Below, in pieces: positions 46,619 to 58,303 of a stretch of DNA of 64,000 bases. The stretch comes from Lolium rigidum (lineage: Eukaryota > Streptophyta > Magnoliopsida > Poales > Poaceae): contig NC_061508.1 in NCBI RefSeq assembly GCF_022539505.1, positions 265,676,736 to 265,740,735 on the forward strand, given 5' to 3'. The notes under the pieces were generated by a model. It did not search any database. It was given only the letters and a program-made list of their open reading frames with translations, and was not told the origin of the DNA. The first letter of the stretch is position 1, and each line of letters starts with the position of its first letter. A program made the position numbers and the translations under genes.

Positions 46619-49443
46619 CAAATCTTTGATGATTCGTTTTAAGTCTTATTGTGTCCCTTAAAATCATGGAAATTATTATTTTTAGACTGAAATTATCTTG
46701 TATTATGTTGGCCAGGAGACTGAAATTGCCAAAGCTTTTGAAACTGAGGGTGTAGAATCTAAGTAAACCCTGGAGCTATCCCTTTTTATTTCTATACTTG
46801 CTAGACCTCTAATGTTTGTCCTCTTTGCGATTCTTATTTTTGGTCTACTACTAGACTAAAAATGCAAGTTCTGGTTGTTCTTATTGCAACAGGATAGTTT
46901 GTCTAGCCTAATTTTCTTGAACACAACCCCTCATTAGCATCCTTCTCAATAAAAAAATATTTTTTCTGATACATAATTGAAGATTATTGTTTGTGCATGT
47001 TCCATGAAAATAAGTGAACATAAATTCTTTTGACTTACTATATGGAATACTTGTTCACCATAGGTCAAACGTAATATGCTCATACTAATTATTTTCCTCG
47101 CATACTTTTTCTTACTACAGGTCATAGCAGAGCATCTTTCGGTAGAAGAGGTCACGTGGAGTTAATAAGCTTGATATAAGGTGGATGCAAATGGAGTCAA
47201 ACGTGAGGAGATATACTATTATATTGAATTCTTGGTCTGTGCTATATTTTCTGGTAGTTGTTGTTGTTCTTTCAATAAGCAAGTATGACCAGTTGCATCC
47301 TTATATGGTTTTCTGTGAGAAAAATATACTTAAGGTCTCAATAGATTGTATTTATCACTTACGATATTTTTTCAGTTCTGCTTTGCGACAAGGAGGTCAA
47401 GTAGCTTCCTCCGCCTCTCCCAAGTCCAAGCGAGTTCTATCCACGTAGCAGCACCGACAGCTCATCAGGTTTTTTCTTGTTCTTCCAGTCGTTAAGAAAT
47501 TACATATGACTGTCGCGTTTCATTGAGCTATGGTGCTTGGGTATTGTTTGTCTTTATGAAGAGAAATAAGCGAAATTGTAATTTAGGTTGGGTATAGGGT
47601 CTATTGCTTGTGGGGATTATTAACATGATATATAAATTCAGAGCTTCAATACCAATCTTGACATACGATAAATACTACCTACGAAATCAGAGATTATTCT
47701 TCTTTCGCATCTTGACCTGTTGCATTCAATGTTGTGTAGGCAAAAAAAAAAGTATTAGCACTACGCCTAGCACACGCTCCAATTTGCATTGAAAGAACTT
47801 CCAGTAATCAAGTTGTGTTCCCTGATGCTTTTTATTATGCGAACCTCACTCTTTACCAAAATTCACATTAACCATGTAGGGCGGCTGGCAACAGAGACTA
47901 GCGGGGAGTCCTTGCACGCAATCACCTATAGAAGGCCATGCAACGCGTTTCTCACTCGGCAATCAAAACAAAGAGAGCACGGGATCTTTTACTGTGATTT
48001 GGCATGTACTTCTCTACATTGGGTAAAATTATTGCACACTTTTTTCTTCGTCTGCTCTTATTAGGGTTTCCACTCAATTCAAGAATAAGATAACTGGAAG
48101 ATTCGGTAGTTTTTGACCGACATGGAATAAGTATGCCAAATGTTTAGTTGTAGACCATATATATTGATCTGGGATAGCTTTAAGATTATATATTTGATAC
48201 ACAAGAGATACATGCCATTCGAATTTGGTATACTTCAGAACAACAAATATATGCCATTAGACTTTCTTTAAATATATTTTCAGACACAATGCCTTAAACC
48301 TTTTTCTTCCGCTTTGAAGCAATTCACTGCAAAGTGCGTCATTTTAACTAGAACACACAATCGTTTGTTTTTTAATACTTGTGTTAAATAGCTTCCAATA
48401 TGGTAATAAAAGAGCAAAAATAATTACATACTAAATTATACTTAATATCAGGATCCTTATTTGGGTGTTGTTTTCATCACACGGCAGTCAATTAGATGAC
48501 ATAATTGCACTCACACATTAGGGCAGTCAGTTAGATGACGTAATTGCACAGGGAGAAACTACATGTTTAAACATCGCTTGAGCTTCAGTGCCCTTTTTTA
48601 TATTCAATAAATATCAACCTGTAGCATGTGCCTTGCCCCGTCTTACAATTCTGCCCCTCCTTGACATTGTCTTCCTGTTGTTCTGCCGACTTCGCATGAA
48701 CTTCTCCCACTTGTGCTTCACGCAATATCGGTGTTACACATGTGCTCAACATTGTTGTCTCGCCATTCGGGGACTTCATCGAGCTTCGTTCGCTTGTGCT
48801 TCACCCATGGTACAACGTTCGGCTAGGATGCGAGGAGCTAAGGAGAGACCTCCAGTGAACTAAGGCGATGATGCATGTGGTCACTGTACAAGAGGAAAAG
48901 GAAATACTAACAAGATATGTTTGTATGTTATCTCATAGCAACTCCAAATTCATGGGTGAACAAAATATTAGTGCATAAGGGCCAGTGGCATGTTGAAGTA
49001 GGAGGACTACGAGAGTATGTAGTGGGGTTGTTGGAGTGTGTTGACTATTGAAGTAAAATGAGGATATGAAAAAACATTTGATTCCCCATGGTAGTGCATA
49101 GGCATTTAATTGTGAATATCAAAGTGTTGTTTGGACTAATTAAAAAAGAATTATTTCTCCAGTTAAACATGTGTTTGCAGCACCCATGTTTTGTGACACA
49201 ATAATACATCCAAAAGGAGATGTTATTGAGTTTATAGTTAGAACGGCTCAGAACACAGGTGTGAGACTTGCGGCAGAAGGGTAACAAGAAGACCTAGAAC
49301 TTGAAACCATGCACAACAATATTGTCTTGCTATTGCGTTCGGTATTATCATGTTGTAGTATATTATGATATCTTTGATTTATTTTGAATTTCTATAGTGT
49401 GCTGTGAATTATATATGTGCATTGAGAAATAAAAATTTAAAAA

Positions 49444-49473
49444 CCCGTAGCAACGCACGGGCATTTATACTAG
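49444..49473 (+). terminator. Helitron 3' hairpin and CTAG end
   Basis: CCCGTAGCAACGCACGGG folds into a short GC stem, followed 8 bp later by CTAG. In Helitrons this hairpin acts as the stop signal for rolling-circle transfer, not as a transcription terminator. Confidence 0.75.
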
Positions 49474-51217
49474 TACAACAAATGTCAGATGGTGCAACAC
49501 TGTTTAGCTGTATTTGTTCTTTTTTCACACTTTGAACAATGATGAAGCACAATACAAAAAAACAACATGAGGCAAGGAAAAAGATTGTCCAGAAACTTAC
49601 TTCAATATTGTTTATCATCTATCTAACTTAATTGCAAAACTACTTGAAAAAATTAATCACATGTTCTGTTTCGCATACCACACTCAGCATTGGAAACTTA
49701 TATACTTACGTAATCAACTCTAGCTCTGCTGATTTAGGGGCCCAGCAGGGAGATCAAGGCAGCAAACCGGAACTGATGCTTGGACGTCGTATATTTGGGG
49801 ATATACCGGGGTGGAGAAGAAGTTGTGCACGGCGCCGCCATGGGGAAGATGCTTCAAGGCAGGCATATGAGGACCAGAGGCTTTGGGAAGGTGTACAGAC
49901 TCTAGAAGAGTCCGGAAGCAAAGGAGCGTTAAAATGGCAGCGGTCCACGTTGAAATCCTAAATGATGCTTGTATTTGCAATATCAGAAGTTCCTGGCACG
50001 CTCTTGTTGGATGGATCTAGAGGGCCATGTACGTGGTTTTGTTTGATCTCTCAAAACACTGAGTGTGGCATTTTGTAACTTGGGCCACATTTTTTTCGAC
50101 AAAAGAAGTATATTAATATCGATAGCTACCAATTACACTAGCCTCTGTAACGACGCAACGCAGTACCCTAATAGTAGTACGGATGCACACAGCCAAAAAA
50201 GAAAAAAAGAAAACTAAGAAAAAAAAGTTCCTCTACGGTACTCCAGTCCTAGCAAAAACAGTACAACCACCATCAAGATAACACCTGAAATTCAGGCTCT
50301 CCACCAACGACGCTTCCAAGAAAGGAATAGTGCACAAGTGCCGTTGTCATGTATTTCAAAAATTAAAAAATTGCATTTCATAGTTTCAAAAAATTAGGAA
50401 CAAAAATTCTATAGGTAGCCAATGATGTACTCTACGACTGTGAAAATAAAATCAATACAAAAGACTCAGTATTTTGAGCTGTGCAAAATTCACAAATCCA
50501 TAAATCTGAAAACATGAACAGTGTAGATTTTAAAACCTCCATCATTTGTCAGAATTTATCATTTTTATGTAGCCTCTAATATAACATATTTCATCTTAAG
50601 AATTTGCACAGAGGTACAATACATCATTGGCTACATTCAGATTTTTTTTCAGATTTGTTGAATTCAAATTTTGTAAAGAAAAAACAGGCTACATGCATGT
50701 AGCTGGGGCTACACTTTGAGTTTTCCCAAAACATTTCTTTATACACACTGTGTAAACTACATCACTATGTATGAAGAAGTGAAACACATACTGAACACGG
50801 AAGAGATTATCAGAAAGAGAAACAAGCATGGCTGAATACAGTGGCAAAATGTTTAATTGAATGAAAAGAACATCGCACATGTAAGCATTGATGAGGGGTC
50901 CCAATCCATCAACAGATAAAGTATTTTTTTCTTCATGCATGATCGACTGACTGAAGTATAAAATTGTTTACACATTTTACTTCCATTTTTAGCTTCGTCG
51001 ATATCTCATCCTAGAGATGCCCTGCATTTGTCTTTGTCTTACATAAATAGAAATTTAGTTATGGGCCATTGCACCATAGGAACAAGGATGTGGGAATCCT
51101 ACGAGATGAGTCAATACATAGTAATGCTAACAAATAATTAACATGGGATTGAATCTGTGTGGAAAAAAATATGCGTCTAACATGAACGTTTTTTTCAACC
51201 GCTACCTCTTAAATTAG
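49474..51217. other. Intergenic with retroposon debris
   Basis: A 227-bp GC-rich frame (49735-49961) begins DLGAQQGDQGSKPEL and is not recognised. 50090-50350 starts TTTTTTTCGACAAAAGAAG, which resembles the 3' end of a grass L1/SINE copy on minus. 50341-50720 is AT-rich and MITE-like without clear ends. No intact gene. Confidence 0.4.
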
Positions 51218-51345
51218 CAGATGATGTCCTTCCAGTCGAGCTTTTAGATGGTGTACAGGCGTAGTCAGAATTGTTCTTGGTGAAGGTGCTCAGGATGGTG
51301 TTCCGGCTGAGGAGAGCCTCCACGTCGTTGAACATTGCCCATGTT
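51218..51345 (-). pseudogene. BBE-like gene fragment
   Basis: A piece of about 125 bp that on minus reads [20 protein letters not shown] followed by SDYA, then degrades. It matches the [20 protein letters not shown] part of the BBE gene at 62956 (plus-strand 63395-63500), including GGTGAAGGTGCTCAGG and GTTCCGGCTGAGGAG. Everything else of the gene is gone. It is closer to the second BBE gene than to the pollen-allergen type, so it is the remnant of a former neighbour or a partial duplication. Confidence 0.8.
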
Positions 51346-51423
51346 TTCGGTCGCTTTGATTGCAACAATTGGATGGAAAATTTATTGACTATTGCTTCTA
51401 TTATCTAGCTATTATATATTTGC

Positions 51424-51847
51424 GAGTGAATTCCACTTTTTACCCTCTAGTTATTTATTTGTGACACTAATTACCCCGCCGAGTGAAAATTCATGTAGAT
51501 TACCAATTTTGAAAGATTTGGACCCTTGTTTTCTGATGTGTATCCATTGGAAAAGATGTCAGGTGATGATCAGGATCCAAAAAGATCAAGACCATAGCGA
51601 AGAATGGACAATATGGACTAAAGAAGTATGGGCATAATCGTCCATGAGGCCCTCTGATATTTACATATTTTGTCGCTCCACATCAACGTATGATGCCTAT
51701 CCTATCGAACAATTACAAGAAAGATGTTAAATTATGGCGAAACCATGTTCAAAGTATCCAAAACGGGATATTTTGGTAGAATCTCCACTAAATGGAGTAA
51801 TATGTATCACAATTGCAAAACTACAGGGTAAAAAGTAGAATTCACTC
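51424..51847. mobile_element. Mutator-type MITE with 9-bp duplication
   Basis: 424 bp with terminal inverted repeats GAGTGAATTCCACTTTTTAC (left) and GTAAAAAGTAGAATTCACTC (right), flanked by perfect TATATTTGC copies (51415-51423, 51848-51856). The 9-bp duplication indicates mobilisation by a Mutator-like transposase. The interior has no gene. It sits next to the BBE fragment. Confidence 0.85.
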
Positions 51848-51856
51848 TATATTTGC

Positions 51857-52320
51857 TGAAAATACTGAAAACTCCGATTTACGGTTTTACGCGGGGTTCT
51901 TACCGAACAGATCCTGCAAATGGAAACCGTAAAACTGTATATGTATATTCCCATTTGCGTGATATATTTGATCAGAGCCTGCACGAAACCGTAAAACTTG
52001 TTTTAGCGTCCCGAATACTTTTTTTAAGGGCTGAAAATGGGAACCATAAAACCCTATTTGGTTTTACTGTTTGTGACTAGCTATGTTACTCTATTCTAAA
52101 AAGAATACACATTGTATCTTGAGAAGTGTTATGTTACAATGGCTAGCTATGTTACTCTATCCTCCTCTTTTGTCATTAACTTACTGCCACATAAGAAAAT
52201 TTGCTAAGTTAGACAAGAACTTACTCTTAAAATTATTTGCACTATAAGTAGTCTAAGACAACAACTGAGAGGCCATGTAATCCATCGAAGCGGTTCTTCA
52301 CCCCACTTCAAGCCCTCTTG
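51857..52320. other. Intergenic with GGTTTTAC motifs
   Basis: Repeats of ACCGTAAAAC/GGTTTTACG (51880-52075) suggest a decayed small transposon. GCTATGTTACTCTAT occurs twice (52080, 52146). No gene. Confidence 0.35.
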
Positions 52321-52499
52321 GAGCATCTCCAACAGAGGCGCGAAACGGCACGCCATCGCGTTTCAACCGCTTTTTGCCGCGCGCGCACCCACACGCGCGC
52401 CTCCAGCGGACGCGCCAAACCCGCGCGCGAAACAAAATTTATCCCGCGCCCGCTATCGCGGCATCCCGAGCGGCAAACTTGCCGCGTCGCTTCGCGCGC

Positions 52500-52508
52500 G
52501 CTATAAAG
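52500..52508 (+). promoter_or_regulatory. TATA box of the AP2-like ORF
   Basis: GCTATAAAGCG, about 120 bp before the ATG at 52626, within a CG-rich promoter inside the TIR element. Confidence 0.5.
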
Positions 52509-52705
52509 CGCCGTGTGCGCGCGCACCCAACCGCCACGGAACCTTCCGCCTCACCCCGCCGCTTCCCCGCGTCACGCGTCGCCGCCGCTCACCTTCCTCG
52601 CCACCTCCGCTCATCCGTCGCCAGGATGTCGCCACGCCGCCACGGATCGTCGGGCTTCCGCGGCGTCCGAGCGCGTCCAACTGGGACATTCTACGCGGAG
52701 ATTCG

Positions 52706-54106
52706 TGATACGTCCAAAACGTATCTACTTTCCCGAACACTTTTGCTATTGTTTGGCCTCTAATTTGTGTATTTTGGATGCAACTAACACGGACTAACGC
52801 TGTTTTCAGCAGAACTCGCTTCGGTGTCTCGTTTTTGTGCGGAAATCCAACTTTCGGGAAAAACCTCGGAATTTATGCAGAAGGCCCTATTTTCCCAGGA
52901 AACTAACGGAGCCAGAAGGGCAATTGAAGTGGAGGCCCGAGGGCCCCACACCATAGGGCGGCGCGGCCCAGGGGGGGCCCGCGCGGCCCTGTGGTGTGGC
53001 CCCTCGGCCGGCCTCCGACGCCCTCCTTCGGACTACTTATTCGCCTCGACCTAAAAACGCACGGAGAGAAGTCGAAGTCGCCAGAAACCCTCCAGAATGC
53101 CGCCACATCGCGAAACTCCGTCTCGGGAGCCGAAGTCTCCGTTCCGGCACTCCGCCGGGACGGGGAATTGGAGGAGATCATCACCGCCATCACCGCCAAC
53201 GCCTCTCCATCAACCAGCAATGTTTCCCCCATCCATGTGTGAGTAATTCCCCCGCTGTAGGCCGAAGGGGATGGTAGGGATTGGATGAGATTGGTCATGT
53301 AATAGCATAAGATTGTTAGGGCATAGTGCCTAGTGTCCGTAGATGGTACTTTTATGATATTGTTGCAACTTGTTATGCTTAATGCTTGTCACTAGGGCCC
53401 GAGTGCCATGATCTCAGATCTGAACATGTTATTGTTTCATCATGATATTCATTGTTTATGATCTTACCCGCAAGTTGTATACACATGTCGCTGTCCGGAA
53501 CCAATGGCCCCGAAGTGACGAAATCGGGACAACCGGAGGGGATGGCAGCGATGTGAGGATCACATGTGTTCACGGAGTGTTAATGCTTTGCTCCGGTACT
53601 CTATTAAAAGGAGTACCTTAATATCCGAGTAGTTTCCCTTGAGGCCCGGCTGCCACCGGCTGGTAGGACAAAAGATGTTGTGCAAGTTTCTCATTGCGAG
53701 CACGTACGACTATAATTGGAACACATGCCTATTGATTGATTAGTACTTGGATACCGTTTTATTATTATCTCGCAAATGCCCTGCTATGATTGTTACATGA
53801 GTTTCTCTCATCCATGCAACGCCCGTCATCCGTCCCCGTGCCTACGGTATTTTAATCCCGCTGTTTACTAAAATCACTACTCGCTGTCTTTGTTACTCGC
53901 TGCTCGTTATTTCACTACTGCTGCTACTATAAAACTGTTACTACTCGATAAACTCTTGCGAGCAAGTCTCGTTTCCAGTGCAACTGAATTGACAACTCCG
54001 TTGTTAAGGCTTTCAAGTATTCTTTGTCTCCCCTTGTGTCGAATCAATAAATTGGGTAATACTTCCCTCGAAGACCGTTGCGATCCCCTATACTTGTGGG
54101 TCATCA
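52706..54106 (+). repeat. 5' LTR of element D
   Basis: 1401 bp. The GC palindrome (GGGCGGCGCGGCCC ... GGGCCCGCGCGGCCC) is at about 52956-52990. Differs from the 3' LTR mainly by one-base length changes at CTG/CAG sites (for example CTCG at 53880 versus CTG at 61822). Confidence 0.9.
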
Positions 54107-54193
54107 AGACTATTTTCCGGCGCCGTTGCCGGGGAGCATAGCTTTATTTGGAAGTTCACTTGGATTAATATTGTTCGCTGCAAATTCTCCATC

Positions 54194-56859
54194 ATGGGTA
54201 AACCTCGCGATACTAAGATCGCCATATTACCATCCACTACAAGAAAAGGTACAATTCTGAGTACCTCCGCTACACTTGATTCACCATCTGTGATTGATAA
54301 ACTTGTTTCACCACCACATGCTTCAAATGCTGGTACTTCTGCTGAATCTGAAAACTCTCATAATATTGATAATGTTTCTGCTGTGCTTGATGATAGTGGT
54401 TCATTGGGATCTTTTCTAGATGCTAAAATTGCTAGGTCTAGACAAATTGAAAATGCTGAAATTCCTGATGTTACTACACCTGTTAATTCACCTGAACTTG
54501 AATATTCTAGTGATGATCTTGATGAAGATTATGTGGAACTTGATGATGATTTTATTGAAAAATGCCATGCTACTACTGATGCAAGAAAAATTAAAAAGTT
54601 GCTTGTAGAACATACTGTTAGATATAAACTGTCTCCTGATCCTAAATTTGCCACATCTCCTATAAACATTAAGGATAAAGATTATGATTTTTCTCTTGAT
54701 CTATCTCATATAGCTATTGTTGAGAAAACACCTTTTTGTGGTACCGAAAAAGAAAGTGCTCGTTGAACACATGACTGAGTTATCTACTTTGAGTAGCTTG
54801 TTTTCTCGATGATGTTAAGAAGCGTACTTACTTTGTTGCTAAAATCTTTCCATTCTCATTAAAGGATGACGCTAAAACTTGGTATAATAGTTTGCCACCT
54901 GGTTCTATTAAAAGTCCAAAAGAATTACTTGTTGTTTTCTTTCGGAAATACTTTCCTCGCTAGTGCTCAACATGCTGCTTTGCGAGAGAGTTTATAATTT
55001 TGATCAAGGAGATGAAGAGAAATTGCCTGAGGCTTGGGCAAGATTTTGCTCTCTTATTAGAGCTCTGCCTGACCATGATTTGGAAAAGCATGATTTACTT
55101 GATATATTTTATAGTGGACTAACCATTGAGTCTAGGGCATACCTGGATAGTTGTGCTGGTTGTGTTTTCAGGAAAAGAACTCCAGACGACGCTGAAGAAT
55201 TATTGGCTAAAATAAGCCGGAATTATGATGATTGGAATACGCCTGAACCAACTCCAACGCCAATAGTGAAGAAGAGGGGTTTAATTAAATTGAATGATGA
55301 AGATATGAGGGAAGCCAAGAAGTCTCTCAAGGAGAAAGGTATTAAATCTGAAGATGTGAAGAATCTACCTCCAATAGAAGATATATGTGAGATAATTCCC
55401 CCTTCATCCATGATTGAGGTAAACTCGCTTCAACGCTTTACTAGGGAAGATATTCCGTATTCAAAACCTCCTGCGCAATGCTTAGATGAGTTTGATAATT
55501 ATATTGTTAAGCAAGAAAATTTTAATATGAGAGTAGAGAATCATCTAATGGAAAATTCTCAAGCTATTAGTCAATTGCATGATATTGTGGAGAGAACCTC
55601 CAATGATGTTAAGATGCTTGTTAAACATTTTCATATGATTCAAACTCAAATTGATCAACTCACTAAAGTGCAAAATGACTTGTTAGGAAATAATGCTAAA
55701 GAGAAACATGCTTATGAAGTAACAACTAGAGGTGGTGTCTCTACCCAGGATCCTCTATATCCCGAAGGGCATCCCAAAAGAATTGAACAAGATTCTCAAC
55801 GCATTGAACCTAGTGCTCATTCTAAGAAGAAAAAGAAAAAGAAACATAAAAATGTTGTAGAATCCTCTCGAACCCGTTAATGATCCTAATAGTATTTCTA
55901 TTTCGATGCTGAAACCGAAAGTGGTAATGAACATGATAATGATAAAGATAATGATAAGAATGATACTCCCGATAAAGAAGAGGTTGAAAAAGAACCCGAA
56001 AAGCATGCTAAAAATAAAAAGTATACTAAAGAAGATTTTATTGCTGAGAAACATGGTAATGAAAGAGAACCTTGGGTGCAAAAGCCAATGCCTTTTCCTG
56101 CTAAGAAACTAAAATCAAAGGAAGAGGAACACTATAATAAATTCTGTGATTGGATGAAACCTTTATTCTTGCAAATCCCTTTGACTGATGCTATTAAATT
56201 GCCTCCTTATTCAAAGTATATGAAAGATATTGTTACTAACAAAAGGAAAATCCCCAATGAGGAAATTTCCACTATGCTTGCTAATTACTCTTTCAATGGC
56301 AAAGTTCCAAAGAAGTTGGGCGACCCGGTATACCTACTATTCCTTGTTCTATTAAGAATAATTATGTTAAAACTGCTCTATGTGACTTGGGAGCCGGTGT
56401 TAGTGTTATGCCTTTTTCTCTATACAAGAGACTTTACTTAGATAAGTTGATACCTACCGATATATCTTTGCAAATGGCTGATAAATCTACTGCTATTCCT
56501 GTTGGTATATGTGAGGATGTTCCTGTTCAAGTTACTACTAACTCGCTTGATATTAACTCGATTTTGTTGTGTTGGAAATGCCCGAAGATGATAATATGTC
56601 TATTATTCTTGGGAGACCTTTTCTTAACACCGCAGGGGCTGTTATTGATTGCAATAAAGGAAAGGTTACTTTCAATGTTGATGATAAGGAACACACCGTC
56701 TATTTCCCCAAGAGGATTGAAAAAGCGTGCGGAGTTAATACTATCTCTCATGTGAGAACTATCAAAGTGGGAACCATCGATTGTCCTATATATGAGCCTA
56801 AAGAAGAATATCAAACTCTTGTGATTGGATCCATATCAATACAATTCAAGGTAACATGA
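54194..56859 (+). pseudogene. Element D gag-protease, seven frame breaks
   Basis: The frame from ATG 54194 (MGKPRDTKIAILPSTTRK) passes an acidic N-terminus, a gag core (DDAKTWYNSLPPGSIKS near 54870; FDQGDEEKLPEAWARF near 54990), a coiled-coil-like segment (about 55540-55680) and a Lys-rich patch (55825-55850). The aspartic protease region follows, with CDLGAGVSVMP near 56380 (active-site Asp, where DTG/DSG/DLG is usual) and IILGRPFLNTAGAVID near 56598. Protease would process gag. Breaks at 54759, 54805, 54956 and 55867 are CTCG for expected CTG; those at 55904, 56326 and 56559 are CG for expected CTG. All seven share one signature, so the gene may be whole in the real genome. No polymerase follows. 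Confidence 0.8.
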
Positions 56860-57194
56860 TTGATTTGAGGTTTATTTCTTCATATGCTATGTAAAATTTA
56901 TTTGGTGGCAAGACTTGATCAACCTTGTTAACAAATACCTTTTATATGCATAGAGGAGGTAAACAACATCTCTTTCTTCCTCCACTTGCTTTAGTTGCTG
57001 TAGCACTTTTAATTTGCAAAGTTTCTTAGTTGATTTGAGATTTCAAAAAATTTTCCTGGCCAGTAATAATAAACTTAATACCCAGAAAATGTGCATTTTT
57101 CAAAGTTTTCAAAAATTCGCGAAAATTATACCGTTGGTCCTATTTTTCGACGAGGCACCTGGGAGCACCAGAGGATGACCTGTGGGGCACCAGA

Positions 57195-57250
57195 GGGCGC
57201 CACACCACTGGCCGGCGCGGCCAAGGAGGTGGCCGCGCCACCATGTGGTG
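57195..57250 (+). promoter_or_regulatory. LTR-like hairpin region inside element D
   Basis: GGCCGGCGCGGCCAAGGAGG continues as TGGCCGCGCCACC, followed by GTGTGGGCCCCTCC, the same arrangement as in the LTRs of all four families here. It lies upstream of the env-position ORF and of a 5'-splice-like TTCG|GTATGTG (57418-57427), so it may belong to an internal leader or promoter. The function is inferred. Confidence 0.4.
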
Positions 57251-57643
57251 TGGGCCCCTCCTTGCCCCACTTTGTCATCTCTTTCTCCCAGCACCTTCTC
57301 TCTCCCGAAAAAACTCGTACCAAGTTCATCTCTCTCGCGTTTTTGCTCCAGAGCTCCAGATTTCTCGATCTCTTTGCTCAGCCCAGATTTCTGTCTGAAA
57401 TTTGGCACATTTGCTCTTCGGTATGTGACTCCTCCACCCATCCAAGTAGAATTTCGTTTGGTTGAGTATATCTTGAATATTTTGCTGCTGTAGGTAACAT
57501 GTTTAGTGAGCTTGCATGCTTGTTCTAAGTGGTAGAAACTAGTTTTGATGCATGATTAGTACTCTAGCAAGTTCCTATGGTAGTTTCCCTCAATTTTATG
57601 TCACCAAATCAAATTTTTATATTGGTTGTTGAAATTTCAGAAA

Positions 57644-58303
57644 ATGGAATGGAATAGATATCACTTGAACCAGCAAGAATTGGAAGTCCAACAAGTTATG
57701 ATAGTCAATCGTGAAGAGGGAGTATACCCCTCTTACTACCCGTGCGCGGATTTCATGAGAAGCGCGGGGATATTTGAAGATGTTCAAACTCTAATTTCTC
57801 GTGCAGGGCTGAGTGACTTTGTTGAAGGAGAACCAAGACAATACGTAAAATTAACTATGGCTTTTGTGCAGGACTTCAAGTTTAATTGGTCGCGATCTAA
57901 CCCCACGGTCCAAGTATAAAATTTACAATAAAACTGTCAACTTGCCATTTAGTGCTTTTTGTGCAGCAATTAGAATACCGCAATGGGGGTCGTGCGAGAA
58001 GATAAGGGGATCGCCGCAAGAACTCTCGGATCTTTACAAGATGATTTGCGATGGAAGGAGTTTCTCAGGGGAGATTGGTCGGTCACAGAAGGTGCACTGG
58101 ATGCACATATAGAGAGAGGAGGCCAACATGCAAGAGACGACATAGAGGTCGAGGAGCACCTCGACTCATCATCCGATGCAGCAAGTTCCTCGCATCAACA
58201 TGGTGGATATGCGGAGCCTCCACGCTTTTCTTCTGCGCAGGAGCTTTACTATGACTACTCCATGGACTACCCACCGGCGAGGAACGACCCTCGTTGGGGT
58301 TGA
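57644..58303 (+). pseudogene. Env-position ORF of element D
   Basis: ATG 57644 (MEWNRYHLNQQELEVQQV) directly follows a splice-acceptor-like TTTCAG (57635-57640). The frame reads EGVYPSYYPCADFMRSAG and AGLSDFVEGEPRQYVKL, then shifts near 57915 (CAAG where CAG is needed) into YKIYNKTVNLPFSAFCAA and IPQWGSCEKIRG. It shifts again before a tail rich in Asp, Ser, Tyr and Pro ending NDPRWG at TGA 58301. It resembles the unnamed plant transposon protein placed after pol in Athila-type elements. I see no signal peptide or membrane anchor, so there is no evidence of an envelope protein. Broken; some breaks may be read errors. Confidence 0.5.

Larger units (their letters stand above)
42306..49473 (+). 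mobile_element. Non-autonomous Helitron with captured fragments
   Basis: The 5' end TCTACACTACTTAAAAAGG follows an A (42305). The 3' end is CTAG (49470-49473) followed by T, preceded by a hairpin (CCCGTAGCAACGCACGGG, 49444-49461). This A|TC ... CTAG|T layout and hairpin are the diagnostic ends of grass Helitrons, which move by rolling-circle copying. No Rep/helicase gene is visible in 7.2 kb. The interior has a GC-rich first-exon-like block (42480-42940), exon-like pieces at 46145 and 46480, and a nested retroposon (43460-44509), typical of gene-fragment capture. Confidence 0.75.
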
